In this document: in pieces, positions 37,212-45,543 of the stretch | How positions within the stretch are numbered: the first letter of the stretch is position 1 | How the letters are laid out: every line of letters begins with the position of its first letter | Source of the DNA: Bradyrhizobium rifense | GTDB lineage: Bacteria; Pseudomonadota; Alphaproteobacteria; Rhizobiales; Xanthobacteraceae | Reading direction: 5' to 3' | DNA length: 64,000 bases | NCBI RefSeq assembly: GCF_008123425.1 | Contig: NZ_VSSS01000016.1 | Span: 62,001 to 126,000, forward strand | Position numbers and translations under genes: made by a program | Notes under the pieces: model-generated | What the model was told of the DNA's origin: nothing | The model's database searches: none | The model's input: the letters and a program-made list of their open reading frames with translations, nothing else

Positions 37212-37952
37212 TTATTTCGGCTTGCCCCAGGGCCCGCCCGGCGGAACGCCGGAACCGGAGGGAGCCTCCGGCGGCACCGGCGGCGGCTCGGCGCTTTTCG
37301 CCTGCGGCCTGCGCTCGGTCGGGAAGCCGAGGCCGCGCAGATAGATCAGCACCTCGGCCTCCAACAGCTCATCCGGCGACATCGGCAGTTTTCGCCGCGC
37401 GGCATCCCCGCGCGAGAACAGAGAGGCGACGCCATGCGCCATCGACCAGATATGCAGCGCCATCATCATCGCCGGCGGACGCGGCGCACCGGGTGGGGCG
37501 AGCGCGGCCAGGCGCTCTGCGGCAGCGCGAATGACGTTAAATGCGCGCTCGCTTGCGGCCTGCAGCGCCGCATTGGCATCGACAGGCAGGCCGGATTCGA
37601 ACATCGCGTTGTAGAACGCCGGCTCCTCGCGGGCGAAGGCGAGATAGGCCCGGCCGACGCGCTCGAACGCGGTGACGGTGTCGGGGCGGCCATCATCCCA
37701 GGCTGCCGTGAGACGCGCTTCGAACTGCTCAAAACCGCGTTGGGCGATCGAGGACAACAGCTCGTCACGGTCGCGAAAATGCCGGTAAGGCGCCGCCGCG
37801 CTGACACCGGCCATGCGCGCGGCATCGGCAAAGGTGAAGCCGGCCGCGCCCTTCTCGGCGATCAGGCCGAGGGCAGCCTGCAACAGGGCTTCCTTCAGAT
37901 TGCCGTGGTGATAGCCGCGCTCGGCGCGGCGCTCTTCCTTGCGCCAGCTCAT
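37212..37952 (-). CDS. TetR/AcrR-family regulator with WHG-type C-terminus
   Basis: 246 residues. The helix-turn-helix is NLKEALLQAALGLIAEKGAAGFTFADAARMAGVSAAAPYRHFRDRDELL; the C-terminal domain (FAREEPAFYNAMFESGLPVD to MALHIWSMAHGVASLFSRGD) is the TetR_C/WHG type. A Pro-rich tail of about 35 residues follows. A palindrome covering its start codon (37948-37972) matches the operator at the DUF2852 promoter just downstream on the same strand, so it probably represses itself and that gene. The ligand is unknown. Confidence 0.88.
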   Translation of the reverse strand: MSWRKEERRAERGYHHGNLKEALLQAALGLIAEKGAAGFTFADAARMAGVSAAAPYRHFRDRDELLSSIAQRGFEQFEARLTAAWDDGRPDTVTAFERVGRAYLAFAREEPAFYNAMFESGLPVDANAALQAASERAFNVIRAAAERLAALAPPGAPRPPAMMMALHIWSMAHGVASLFSRGDAARRKLPMSPDELLEAEVLIYLRGLGFPTERRPQAKSAEPPPVPPEAPSGSGVPPGGPWGKPK

Positions 37953-37972
37953 GTGAACGGCTTTTACATGAG
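37948..37972. promoter_or_regulatory. Operator CTCATGTGAA-N5-TTTACATGAG over the tetR start
   Basis: The arms match in nine of ten positions. The core ATGTGAA-N5-TTTACAT equals the 37126-37144 palindrome but for one base (ATGTAAA-N5-TTTACAT). It spans the start codon (37950-37952), a position suited to autorepression. Confidence 0.6.
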
Positions 37973-38043
37973 CCGGGCGTCAAGGTCACTAGCGCGGGCC
38001 GGATTTGATGAACCCGTATTTTCCGCAAGTCCGGGCGGCAGCC

Positions 38044-38406
38044 CTAGCCAGCCGGGATCGGCAGTACCGGCATGATCTCGACGCGCTCGCCGGGAAAGAT
38101 CGCGAAGTGCGGGTGGTTCTCGAACATCTTTGCGGCGGCCTCGTGCGACGCGGCGCGGACCACGGTGAAGGCGCCCAGCTCGTTGGTGATGTCGGCGATG
38201 CCGGCGGCGTCGACCTTCTTGGTCTTGCCGAGCGGGCCGCCCATCGCCTGGATCGCGCCCTGGTGCTTCTCGACCCAAGCCTTCCAGGCAGCCATGCCCT
38301 CCTGCTCCTTCGCCTTGCGCTCCGCCTCGGACATCGCGTGCCATGCGGTCCATTTCGGGCTGTTCTTGCTGCCGAGGAAAACGGCAAGGTAGGTATCGGT
38401 GCTCAT
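38044..38406 (-). CDS. YCII-related (YciI-like) domain protein
   Basis: 120 residues with a dimeric alpha/beta-barrel (YciI-like) pattern: TYLAVFLGSKNSPKWTAW, a central KKVDAAGIADITNELGAFTVV and a final HPHFAIFPGERVEIMPVL. The DGPF motif of the next gene is not present. It follows the DGPF protein gene by 60 bp on the same strand and is probably co-transcribed from the TGTCGG promoter at 38911-38939; there is no such promoter in the 60-bp gap. Function unknown. Confidence 0.8.
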   Translation of the reverse strand: MSTDTYLAVFLGSKNSPKWTAWHAMSEAERKAKEQEGMAAWKAWVEKHQGAIQAMGGPLGKTKKVDAAGIADITNELGAFTVVRAASHEAAAKMFENHPHFAIFPGERVEIMPVLPIPAG

Positions 38407-38466
38407 CGGTCTCTCCCTTCGTTGATGGATAGACGAGGGCCGCGAATTTATCCGCGGCCGCCGTGG

Positions 38467-38874
38467 TCATTTCTTCTTCAGATCACCAAAGCCGGCGGCA
38501 GCCTCCTGCACTTCCGGCGAAAAGTCGGCCATCTCCTGCACCTGACGAATCTCGATGACCTCGTTGGCCGAGGCCGGGCACTTCTTCGCCCAGGCAATCG
38601 CCTCAGCACGCGAGCCGACCTCGATCATCCAGTAGCCGCCCAGCACTTCCTTGGCTTCAGCGAAGGGACCGTCGGTCACGATCGGCACACCGGTCGCAAA
38701 CGAGACGCGGGCGCCCATCGACGGCGGATGCAGGCCGTCCAGCGTGATCAGCACGCCGGCATCCTTCAGCGCCTCGTTGTAGCGCATCATCGCGGCGACG
38801 CGTTCGGGATCGAGTTGCACGTCCGCCGGTGCTGTCTCGTAACCGAGCGGTATCATCAGCATCATGAATCGCAT
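38467..38874 (-). CDS. YciI/DGPF-domain protein
   Basis: 135 residues of the DGPF (YCII-related) family: RFMMLMIPLGYE, MMRYNEALKDAGVLITLDGL, the signature VTDGPFAEAKEVLGGYWMIEV, then CPASANEVIEIRQVQEM. DGPF proteins are typical companions of ECF42 sigma factors and have no settled function. The ATG at 38874 follows AAGGAC; six extra codons upstream are not needed. The promoter at 38911-38939 has the exact TGTCGG-N17-CGTCTT pattern seen before the ECF42 operon 9 kb away. Confidence 0.88.
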   Translation of the reverse strand: MRFMMLMIPLGYETAPADVQLDPERVAAMMRYNEALKDAGVLITLDGLHPPSMGARVSFATGVPIVTDGPFAEAKEVLGGYWMIEVGSRAEAIAWAKKCPASANEVIEIRQVQEMADFSPEVQEAAAGFGDLKKK

Positions 38875-38910
38875 GCGGGTCCTTGTCTTCACCGTCCGTG
38901 CTTACCTAAC

Positions 38911-38939
38911 AAGACGAACGCCCTTTTACGGAACCGACA
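38911..38939 (-). promoter_or_regulatory. TGTCGG-N17-CGTCTT promoter, DGPF gene
   Basis: On the minus strand TGTCGG (38939-38934), 17 bases, CGTCTT (38916-38911); 36 bp before the start codon at 38874. One of four identical elements; the pattern fits published ECF42-type promoters (-35 near TGTCGA, -10 CGTC). Confidence 0.75.
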
Positions 38940-38976
38940 CGGGTATGAAAATTATTTTGGAGGTTATTGCGCAACG

Positions 38977-39342
38977 CTAACGCGGCTGCGGCACGAACCG
39001 GCCGTCCTGGAAGGCAGCGCCGAAATAGACCTCGATGCGGCGGACCTTGCCGCCAGCGAACGTGAAGAACTCGGTGTTGCGAAAACTCCTGCTATCTGTT
39101 GCCAGACAACGATAGGTGACGAAGGCCTCGTCGCCGATGACGAAGACGCGCTCGATCTCGTGGCGCGCGATCCAGCCGGTGTCACGCCAGCAGCGTTCGA
39201 AATAGGCGGCCTTGTCGAGGTCGTCATCGAACGGGCTGGTGAAGCGGAAATCATCGGCGAGCGCATCGCTGACCCGTTGACGATCGTTGGCGAGATAGGC
39301 GGCGAAAAGGTTTCGAACGAGCAGCTCGCGGCCTTCGTACAT
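38977..39342 (-). CDS. NTF2/SnoaL-like protein
   Basis: 121 residues with the SnoaL/NTF2-like cone fold pattern: LLVRNLFAAYLANDRQRVSDALADDFRFTSPFDDDLDKAAYFERCW, then EIERVFVIGDEAFVTYRCL and GGKVRRIEVYFGA. These are small enzymes or binding proteins; no reaction can be given. AAGGAAAG precedes the ATG at 39342, and the TGTCGG-N17-CGTCTT promoter lies 29 bp upstream of it. A 67-codon upstream extension runs through that promoter and is rejected. Confidence 0.85.
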   Translation of the reverse strand: MYEGRELLVRNLFAAYLANDRQRVSDALADDFRFTSPFDDDLDKAAYFERCWRDTGWIARHEIERVFVIGDEAFVTYRCLATDSRSFRNTEFFTFAGGKVRRIEVYFGAAFQDGRFVPQPR

Positions 39343-39371
39343 CGCGCTTTCCTTCGTGATCGGCCCAGTAG

Positions 39372-39400
39372 AAGACGATCGGTGCGCGGTGGATCCGACA
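39372..39400 (-). promoter_or_regulatory. TGTCGG-N17-CGTCTT promoter, NTF2/SnoaL-like gene
   Basis: On the minus strand TGTCGG (39400-39395), 17 bases, CGTCTT (39377-39372), 29 bp before the start codon. Identical in all 12 fixed bases and in spacing to the other three elements. The rest of the gap to 39675 holds nothing recognised. Confidence 0.75.
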
Positions 39401-39675
39401 TCCAAGTCTCGGATTTCACTATCCACATCGGAAAATATCGAAAAAGTCGCCCGTAGAACTACGACCGCCTGTACGCATTTTATGAATTGCGCTGTGCTTA
39501 TGAAACCAGAAGGCTCGTGAACTGAACAACATCTGCATCGCACGTGAAACTACGGAAACTCCGCAGCCCTGTGCAGAAGTTTACAGTTGCTCAACGGGCC
39601 CATGCAACTTTTCAAGGCAAGCGCGACGGTGCGTTGATCCCGTCGATTCGCCTCCAGATCATTGCGGAGCATCAA

Positions 39676-41340
39676 TTGTTCAATTTCCAGAGCAAGAAAG
39701 TCAGGCACGCGGTCGCTGAGGTCGAGGCGCTCGACCGATCGCAGGCGGTGATCGAGTTCGGCCTCGACGGCACCATTCTCGATGCCAACGAAAATCTGCT
39801 GAAGATGAGCGGCTATTCGCTCGCGGAGATCAAGGGCAAGCATCACAGCATCTTCGTGAGCCCGGCCGAGCGCGAGAGCGCCCGCTATCGTGATTTCTGG
39901 GCCAGCCTCAATCGCGGCGAGTTCCAGACCACGCAATACAGGCGCTACGGCAAGAACGGCAAGGAAGTCTGGGTCCACGCCTCCTACGCGCCGCTGCTCG
40001 ACGAGAGCGGCAAGGTGATCAGCTTCATCAAGTTCGCGACCGACATCACGGCCTACAAGATGCGGAGCATGGAGGAAGCCGGCAAGCTCGCCGCGATCAG
40101 CCGCGCCCAGGCCGTCATCGAGTTCAACATGGACGGCACCATCGTCACCGCCAACGAGAATTTCCTGGGCGCGGTGGGCTATTCGCTGGACGAGATCCAG
40201 GGCAAGCACCACAGCATGTTCGTGACGCCGGAGGATCGTGCCAGCTCTGCCTATGCCGATTTCTGGGCGCGGCTGAACCGCGGCCAATTCGAGGCGGCCG
40301 AATACAAGCGGCTCGGCAAGGGTGGCAAGGAAATCTGGATCCTGGCGACCTACAATCCGATCCTCGACGAGATGGGCCGGCCGTTCAAGGTGGTGAAGTT
40401 CGCAACCGATGTCACCGCGCAGAAGATGAAGGCGGCCGACAATGACGGCCAGCTCGCCGCGATCCAGAAGTCGCAGGCGGTGATCGAGTTCAACATGGAC
40501 GGCACGATCCGCACCGCCAACCAGAACTTCCTGGGCGCGATGGGCTATTCGCTGGCCGAGATCAAGGGCCAGCACCACAGCATGTTCGTCGAGCCGAGCG
40601 AGAAGAATTCGGCCGCCTACCGCCAGTTCTGGGAGACGCTCAACCGCGGCGAATTCCAGGCCGCCGAATACAAGCGCATCGCCAAGGGCGGCCGCGGGAT
40701 CTGGATCCAGGCGTCCTACAACCCGATCTTCGACCTCAACGGCAAGCCCTACAAGGTGGTGAAATACGCCACCGACGTCACCGCGCAGGTCATCGGCCGC
40801 AAGAAGGCCGAGAATGCGCGCGGGCTGATCGAGGCGGTCGCGGCCGGCAGCGAAGAGATGAGCGCCTCGATCCGCGAGATTTCCGAGACCATGGCGAAGT
40901 CGCGCGAGACCTCCAAGGTCGCGACCAACCGGGTCGAGGCCGCCGACGGCCAGGCCCAGCGACTGAACGAGGCCGCGCAGGCCATGAGCGGCATCGTCGA
41001 GATGATCGCCGGCATCACCAGCCAGATCAACCTGCTCGCGCTCAACGCCACGATCGAATCGGCACGCGCGGGCGAAGCCGGACGGGGCTTTGCGGTGGTC
41101 GCCTCCGAGGTGAAGAACCTCGCCAACCAGGCCAAGCAGGCGACGGACACGATCACCTCCGAGATCGACGCGCTGAACACGATCTCCGGCGATGTCGTGA
41201 GCTCGCTCACCGCGATCAAGGTCGCGATTGCCGGCGTCAACGAGTTCATCGCCACCACCGCCGCCGCGGTCGAGGAGCAGAGCGCGGTGACCGCGGACAT
41301 GTCGGCGAACATGCAGCGGGCCTCTGCCGAGCTGTCGTAG
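39676..41340 (+). CDS. Soluble chemoreceptor (MCP) with three tandem PAS domains
   Basis: About 554 residues, no membrane segment and no HAMP. Three PAS domains repeat every 122 residues ([39 protein letters not shown]; each ends FATDITA/FATDVTA-like). A short methyl-accepting signalling domain follows with the hairpin tip [25 protein letters not shown]. It should sense an internal cue such as redox state and signal to CheA/CheW. The start is taken as TTG at 39676 ([13 protein letters not shown]) because GGAG lies six bases before it; an ATG at 39544 would add 44 residues without family resemblance. Confidence 0.9.
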   Translation: MFNFQSKKVRHAVAEVEALDRSQAVIEFGLDGTILDANENLLKMSGYSLAEIKGKHHSIFVSPAERESARYRDFWASLNRGEFQTTQYRRYGKNGKEVWVHASYAPLLDESGKVISFIKFATDITAYKMRSMEEAGKLAAISRAQAVIEFNMDGTIVTANENFLGAVGYSLDEIQGKHHSMFVTPEDRASSAYADFWARLNRGQFEAAEYKRLGKGGKEIWILATYNPILDEMGRPFKVVKFATDVTAQKMKAADNDGQLAAIQKSQAVIEFNMDGTIRTANQNFLGAMGYSLAEIKGQHHSMFVEPSEKNSAAYRQFWETLNRGEFQAAEYKRIAKGGRGIWIQASYNPIFDLNGKPYKVVKYATDVTAQVIGRKKAENARGLIEAVAAGSEEMSASIREISETMAKSRETSKVATNRVEAADGQAQRLNEAAQAMSGIVEMIAGITSQINLLALNATIESARAGEAGRGFAVVASEVKNLANQAKQATDTITSEIDALNTISGDVVSSLTAIKVAIAGVNEFIATTAAAVEEQSAVTADMSANMQRASAELS

Positions 41341-41417
41341 GCTCTACTCCATCTCCGTCATCCCCGCGCAACCGCGAAGCGGTTGTCGCTGGAGGCGCTC
41401 ACACCGCAAAGCAGTGT

Positions 41418-41473
41418 GAGCCTCGAAGGATGAACCGGCCCCGGTAGAGCCGGCCCGTCGCCCTTCGAGGCTC
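41418..41473. repeat. Palindromic intergenic repeat
   Basis: GAGCCTCGAAGG (41418-41429) and CCTTCGAGGCTC (41462-41473) are perfect 12-bp arms around a GC-rich loop that itself contains GGCC/CCGG pairing. Flanking text (41380-41515) has further short inverted GC repeats. It lies between convergent genes, where it may end transcripts. Confidence 0.75.
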
Positions 41474-41545
41474 GCCCCGCGGCGCAGATGCGCCGCAAGG
41501 CTCGCACCTCAGGTGACGGACCACGATTTGAGATTGCCGAGCCCC

Positions 41546-41923
41546 CTAACGCTCCCACCGCCGCGTCGTTTGCGTCGCCCCTTCCGGCAGCATCTCGAAG
41601 ACCGGCGAGGCCAGCACGGCATGCACATGCAGCGTGGTCGTGCCCGAATTGCGAAAACCGTGCGTGCTGCCCGCCGGGACCAGCAGCGACTGGCCGGCCG
41701 TCACGATGACGCGCTCGGCTTCGATCCACATCTCCGCCTCGCCGACCCGCACGGTAAGCACCTCCTCGACCGCGTGGCTGTGCGTCGGCGCGCCGGCGCC
41801 GGGATCAACCCATTGCTCGAAGATGCAGAGCGCGGTCGCACCGTTGCGCGCGGATGTCACCATGCGGGTCTTCACACCTGGCCGCCATTCCTCGGGCGGG
41901 ATCGTGCTGGGATCGATGGGCAT
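41546..41923 (-). CDS. Cupin-domain protein
   Basis: 125 residues of a single conserved beta-barrel: THSHAVEEVLTVRVGEAEMWIE holds the first cupin motif (HSH and Glu) and GSTHGFRNSGTTTLHVHAV the second (His). Metal binding is therefore likely. Small cupins of this type have varied or unknown roles. The ATG at 41923 (MPIDPSTIPPEEW) is preferred over a longer frame that would overlap the divergent SDR gene. No TGTCGG-type promoter precedes it. Confidence 0.85.
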   Translation of the reverse strand: MPIDPSTIPPEEWRPGVKTRMVTSARNGATALCIFEQWVDPGAGAPTHSHAVEEVLTVRVGEAEMWIEAERVIVTAGQSLLVPAGSTHGFRNSGTTTLHVHAVLASPVFEMLPEGATQTTRRWER

Positions 41924-42013
41924 GGCCTGGGACCCTTTCTTGCCGGGACGAAAGCGCAGTAAAAGGGGCCGGCGCTCATGCGCGCCCCTTTCGGACACAG
42001 GACAGGTCAGCAA

Positions 42014-42802
42014 ATGCCGCATGCCCCGCAAAAAGTCGCCCTCGTCACCGGAGCTGCACGCGGCATCGGGCTTGCGACGGCCAGGAAATTACTGGCCGAG
42101 GGCTGGCGGGTGGCGCTGCTCGACATCGAGGGCGAGCTGCTCGGCCGTGCGGTCGCCGAGATCGACCAACACGAGGCGACGCTGGCGATCACCTGCGACG
42201 TGTCGGACGCAGCCGCCGTGGGAGCAGCAATGGCCGCGGTCATGAGCCGCTTCGGCCGGCTCGATGCGCTGGTCAACAATGCCGGCGTCGCCATGTTCGC
42301 GCCCGTGCTGGAGACCAGCGATGCCGACTGGAACAGGATCATGGCGGTCAACCTCACCGGCCCGTTCCTCTGCACCAAGGCGGCCGCGCCGCTGATGCGC
42401 GAGCAGGGTGGCGGCGCCATCGTCAACATCACCTCGATCTCGGCCGTGCGCGCCTCGACGCTGCGCTCGGCCTACGGCACCAGCAAGGCCGGGCTTGCGC
42501 ACCTCACCAAGCAGCTCGCGGTCGAGCTCGCCTCGCTCAACATCCGCGTCAATGCGGTCGCACCAGGGCCGGTCGACACCGCGATGGCGAAGCAGGTGCA
42601 CACCAGGGAAATCCGCGCCGACTATCACGACGCCATCCCGCTCAATCGCTACGGCCTGGAGGAGGAACTTGCGGAAGCAATCTTCTTCCTGTGCTCGGAA
42701 CGCGCGAGCTACATCACCGGCCAAATTTTGGCCGTTGATGGCGGCTTTGATGCGGCCGGCATCGGCCTGCCGACGCTGCGCGGCGAGCGGCGGAACGGGT
42801 AG
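42014..42802 (+). CDS. SDR-family oxidoreductase (FabG-like)
   Basis: 262 residues, classical SDR: TGAARGIGLATARKLL (cofactor loop), CDVSDAA, LVNNAGVAMF, the Ser in ITSISAVRA and the catalytic SAYGTSKAGL (Tyr-x-x-x-Lys), then APGPVDTAM. A final ITGQILAVDGGF is usual for 3-oxoacyl-ACP reductase-like and sugar or alcohol dehydrogenase members. The substrate is unknown. The ATG at 42014 is chosen because the conserved fold starts six residues later. It is divergent from the cupin gene. Confidence 0.9.
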   Translation: MPHAPQKVALVTGAARGIGLATARKLLAEGWRVALLDIEGELLGRAVAEIDQHEATLAITCDVSDAAAVGAAMAAVMSRFGRLDALVNNAGVAMFAPVLETSDADWNRIMAVNLTGPFLCTKAAAPLMREQGGGAIVNITSISAVRASTLRSAYGTSKAGLAHLTKQLAVELASLNIRVNAVAPGPVDTAMAKQVHTREIRADYHDAIPLNRYGLEEELAEAIFFLCSERASYITGQILAVDGGFDAAGIGLPTLRGERRNG

Positions 42803-42812
42803 GAGCCTGTAG

Positions 42813-42897
42813 GGTGGGCAAAGGCGCTCTTGCGCCGTGCCCACCATCTTCCCCGAATTGGCCGTGCCGATGGTGGGCACGCTACGCTTTGCCCACC
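42813..42897. repeat. Palindromic intergenic repeat, copy B
   Basis: GGTGGGCAAAGGCGC...GTGCCCACCATC faces GATGGTGGGCACGCTACGC...TTGCCCACC. The reverse complement matches the element at 17794-17868 in both arms; only the loop differs. Confidence 0.8.
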
Positions 42898-42924
42898 GTA
42901 CGGAACCGAGCTGGTGGAGAGTTC

Positions 42925-43362
42925 ATGCAACGTGTTGCTTTTGTCTCGGCCGTAATGCTTGCGGCCGCGCTGCTCGCTTCCGTCCCAGCCAGGGCCGAGA
43001 TCCGCATCATCCAGAGCCCCGGCGGACAGGTCGGGCCGTTCCTCGATCTGTTCGAGAAGGTGCGCGAGAGCGGCGACCGCGTGGTGATCGACGGTCCCTG
43101 CCTGTCCGCCTGCACGCTGGTGCTCAGCATCGTGCCGGGCGAGCGCATCTGCGTCACCAAACGTGCCGTGCTCGGTTTCCATGCCGCGCGTTCGGTCGAC
43201 CGGCGCGGACGCTTCTATGCCGAGCCGGAAGCATCCGAAGCCGTGCTTGCGGCCTATCCGGGCCCCGTTCGCGACTGGATCAGCCGCCGTGGCGGCCTCA
43301 CCTCGCGGTTGCTTTTGCTGAAGGGGCGCGACCTCGCCGCGATCTATCCGCGCTGTCGATGA
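42925..43362 (+). CDS. Exported ClpP/crotonase-like protein of unknown function
   Basis: 145 residues. A signal peptide (about 1-24, ending SVPARA) is followed by EIRIIQSPGGQVGPFLDLFE, then VVIDGPCLSACTLVLSIVP. The pattern 'DGPCLSACTLVL' resembles the Ser-containing turn of periplasmic ClpP-superfamily proteins (COG3904 type), and the nearby VLGFHAARS supplies a His. A protease-like fold is plausible; activity is not shown. GGAGAG precedes the ATG. It directly follows palindromic repeat copy B. Confidence 0.65.
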   Translation: MQRVAFVSAVMLAAALLASVPARAEIRIIQSPGGQVGPFLDLFEKVRESGDRVVIDGPCLSACTLVLSIVPGERICVTKRAVLGFHAARSVDRRGRFYAEPEASEAVLAAYPGPVRDWISRRGGLTSRLLLLKGRDLAAIYPRCR

Positions 43363-43646
43363 CAATTCGATTTCAGGCGGGGATGTGACCGCGATGAATC
43401 CTCCGCTGTTCGACGATTAGGCAGATCCCGGCGAATTCGGCCCTGCCGGAAACAAATCCGCCTAAGTGCTTCGCAACGCATGCACAATTTACACGGTTTC
43501 CAGCTTTTCCCTGTCGCTTATGATGATGCAGGCCAGACCGAGGCCTACCCGGCTCGCGATGGCTGCGGACCGTCATATCTCGGCAGCGACTGCGGAATAT
43601 GGTGGTTCCACTTTTTCGAGATCGGTCATTTTCAAATGGTACGCAT

Positions 43647-44006
43647 ATGGAGTCCATCGATTTTCGCTACCGCCTGTCGGATCAGGGACGGATCGTCCTA
43701 GGCCCGTTGAGCTCTGAAGAAACCCTCGAATTCGAGGAGCTGTCGCGGCGCGACCGCGAGGGCCTGATCGACCTGACGTCGGAACTGCGGCTTCTCGAGC
43801 TCTACGTGAAGTACATCGGCTCGGACGCCAAGGTCTCGCTCGCACCGTCGGAGCCCGTGTCTCTGGTGAGCGAGTCGCACGCGAGTGAGACGCAGCGACG
43901 ACGAAGGCCATTGCCGCGACGGCCCTCACGTCAGCGCGACTTTATTGTTCCCATGATCGTCGTGGTGGGCATGAGCTTCATGCTGATTGCGCTGTTCATC
44001 AGCTGA
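43647..44006 (+). CDS. Tail-anchored protein of unknown function
   Basis: 119 residues: an acidic, helical N-terminal region (MESIDFRYRLSDQGRIVLG, then LSSEETLEFEELSRRDREG), a short Arg-rich stretch and one C-terminal membrane helix (about 98-117, FIVPMIVVVGMSFMLIALFI). It would sit in the inner membrane with the bulk in the cytoplasm. No family is recognised. An in-frame ATG at 43599 would add 16 residues; neither has a strong ribosome site. The 284 bp before it show no gene. Confidence 0.55.
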   Translation: MESIDFRYRLSDQGRIVLGPLSSEETLEFEELSRRDREGLIDLTSELRLLELYVKYIGSDAKVSLAPSEPVSLVSESHASETQRRRRPLPRRPSRQRDFIVPMIVVVGMSFMLIALFIS

Positions 44007-44116
44007 TGCATGGCGTCATGCGTCGACAACCATAAACAGTGTGAACCGCGTCACACCACGGCCAAGTTGATCTGGCATACGGTGAACGAAGCGACACCGA
44101 TGTCCGCAGGGGATTC

Positions 44117-44296
44117 ATGACCAGCATCAGCACCGACGGACATGCCGGCTCGCAAGCTCAGTCATCACTTTCGCGGAAAGGAAGCGATCAGGTCATCACC
44201 CTGTCGTTCCTGATCACGAGCGCAGTCGCAACGGTCGGCTGGTTCTACGTGCTCGCACAGGGAGCCGTGGCCGTCGCGAACCGGCTATTCCTCTAG
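44117..44296 (+). CDS. 59-residue membrane micro-protein
   Basis: Translates to MTSISTDGHAGSQAQSSLSR followed by KGSDQ and a hydrophobic helix (about 26-53, VITLSFLITSAVATVGWFYV). AGGGGA lies five bases before the ATG. The stop overlaps that of the convergent 31-residue gene by two bases. No family recognised. Confidence 0.6.
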   Translation: MTSISTDGHAGSQAQSSLSRKGSDQVITLSFLITSAVATVGWFYVLAQGAVAVANRLFL

Positions 44297-44388
44297 TGGA
44301 AAACGATCTGCACGATCGGCGCGAGCTTCACGCTGGCGCAGATCAGCATTCCCCAAAGAGCAAAATTGATTTGTAGCGCCGCCGCCAT
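44293..44388 (-). CDS. 31-residue membrane micro-protein
   Basis: Translates to MAAALQINFALWGMLICASV then KLAPIVQIVFH: nearly all one amphipathic or membrane-spanning helix. GGGAG lies six bases before the ATG at 44388. Its stop codon overlaps that of the 59-residue gene on the other strand. Confidence 0.5.
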   Translation of the reverse strand: MAAALQINFALWGMLICASVKLAPIVQIVFH

Positions 44389-44671
44389 CGGTCGCTCCCT
44401 TCCAAGTCACGCCCGCCCCAATTTGTAAGTATTGTGAATAAAGTTAGCGATTCTGGCGCAAATTTCACAGCCTAATCTTGCGCCAGTCGTTGTGCGATGC
44501 AATTCGCTTCATGTCACAAAGGCGCTCGTGCGGTTCTCCCAAAGTGAATCGGGCGCACGAATCTCCTTTCGGCCATGCCGGCGACGTCGTTTTCCCTTAA
44601 GTCCCGGGTAAGCGTCGCGATGCAAAGTTTCCCACGCTGATTTGCGTGGCACACCGCACGGCAGGTTCGGC

Positions 44672-45019
44672 ATGGCTCGACACATTCTCGTCTTGCTCAG
44701 TTTTTGCGCAGCACTCGCGGGATGCGCAAGCGCGCCGGCGGCAGAGCGTCGCCCGATTGCGTGGGACGGGCTCGGTCAGGATCCCAATCGTCCTGCTGTC
44801 ACAAAACGCCGCTTTGCCAATCACGCAGCTCCAGAGAGCGATCCCAATGTGGAGCGGCAAAGGGTGCTGGGCACGCTGCGTCCCTATTCCGACGCATGGT
44901 GGGCTGTCCAAGACGAGATCGAGGCCGAGAATGACAGGCAACTCGGCTCGAAGCTCGTGATCTGCCGCAGCTGCGTGACGCAGCCGCCGGGCGAGGACGT
45001 GACCGGATCGATCCGCTGA
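44672..45019 (+). CDS. Putative lipoprotein
   Basis: 115 residues. The signal peptide ends at a clear lipobox (LAGC, Cys about residue 18), so it should be lipid-anchored. The mature part is short and hydrophilic, with RRPIAWDGLGQDPN and a final CRSCVTQPPGEDVTGSIR holding a Cys-x-x-Cys. No family is recognised. The ATG at 44672 follows CAGG and gives a good signal; a longer frame from 44642 does not. Confidence 0.7.
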   Translation: MARHILVLLSFCAALAGCASAPAAERRPIAWDGLGQDPNRPAVTKRRFANHAAPESDPNVERQRVLGTLRPYSDAWWAVQDEIEAENDRQLGSKLVICRSCVTQPPGEDVTGSIR

Positions 45020-45091
45020 CGAGGCGCGCTCCCTCTCTCACGACAATGGAGAGAGGAAGCTGCAGCTCAGGGAATCAACAGAGCATCGCGC

Positions 45092-45505
45092 TCACATTCC
45101 TTCAGCGGGGCAATTCACCATCCAGGGAATGCCGAACTTGTCGACGCACATGCCAAAGCCCTTGGCCCAGAACGTCTTGCTGAAGGGCATGGTGACGGTG
45201 CCGCCGTCGGCGAGCGCGTTGAACTTGCGCTCGGCATCCGCAACGTCGGTGATCGTCAGCGAGATCGAAAAGCCCTGCGGCTTCTGGACATGCTCCGGTG
45301 GCGCGTCTGACGCCATCAGCACGCTGCCGCCAGGGAGCGACATTCGCGCATGCATGATCATCTTCTCGCGGCCTGGCGAGGGCTGCATATCCGGCGGCCC
45401 CTCGGAGGCACGCAGCATCATCTCGATCTTGCCGCCAAGAATCTTGGCGTAGAAGGTGAATGCCGCTTCGCAGGTGTCCTGATAAAATAGATAGGGATTG
45501 AGCAT
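45092..45505 (-). CDS. VOC-family (PhnB/glyoxalase-like) protein
   Basis: 137 residues of the PhnB-like VOC fold: LNPYLFYQDTCEAAFTFYAK, EKMIMHARMSLPGGSVLMASD, SISLTITDVADAERKFNALA and a final WAKGFGMCVDKFGIPWMVN. Such proteins bind small molecules or metals; no substrate is known. AGGAGAG precedes the ATG at 45505. It follows the SRPBCC gene by 38 bp on the same strand and should share its TGTCGG-N17-CGTCTT promoter. SRPBCC, VOC and YciI genes are frequent companions near ECF sigma factors. Confidence 0.9.
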   Translation of the reverse strand: MLNPYLFYQDTCEAAFTFYAKILGGKIEMMLRASEGPPDMQPSPGREKMIMHARMSLPGGSVLMASDAPPEHVQKPQGFSISLTITDVADAERKFNALADGGTVTMPFSKTFWAKGFGMCVDKFGIPWMVNCPAEGM

Positions 45506-45543
45506 GGTTTCTCTCCTTTTGCTTTCTTCGGGCGTGCAGAGCA

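Noticed and set aside
38407..38466. Possible fifth sigma-type promoter before the 120-residue YciI-like gene
   Set aside because: CGTCTATCC is present, but there is no TGTCGG 17 bases upstream; the gene is probably read from the promoter at 38911-38939.
41924..42013. TGTCCG...CGTCC upstream of the cupin gene as a sigma-type promoter
   Set aside because: The spacing is more than twice 17 bases and both boxes have mismatches.
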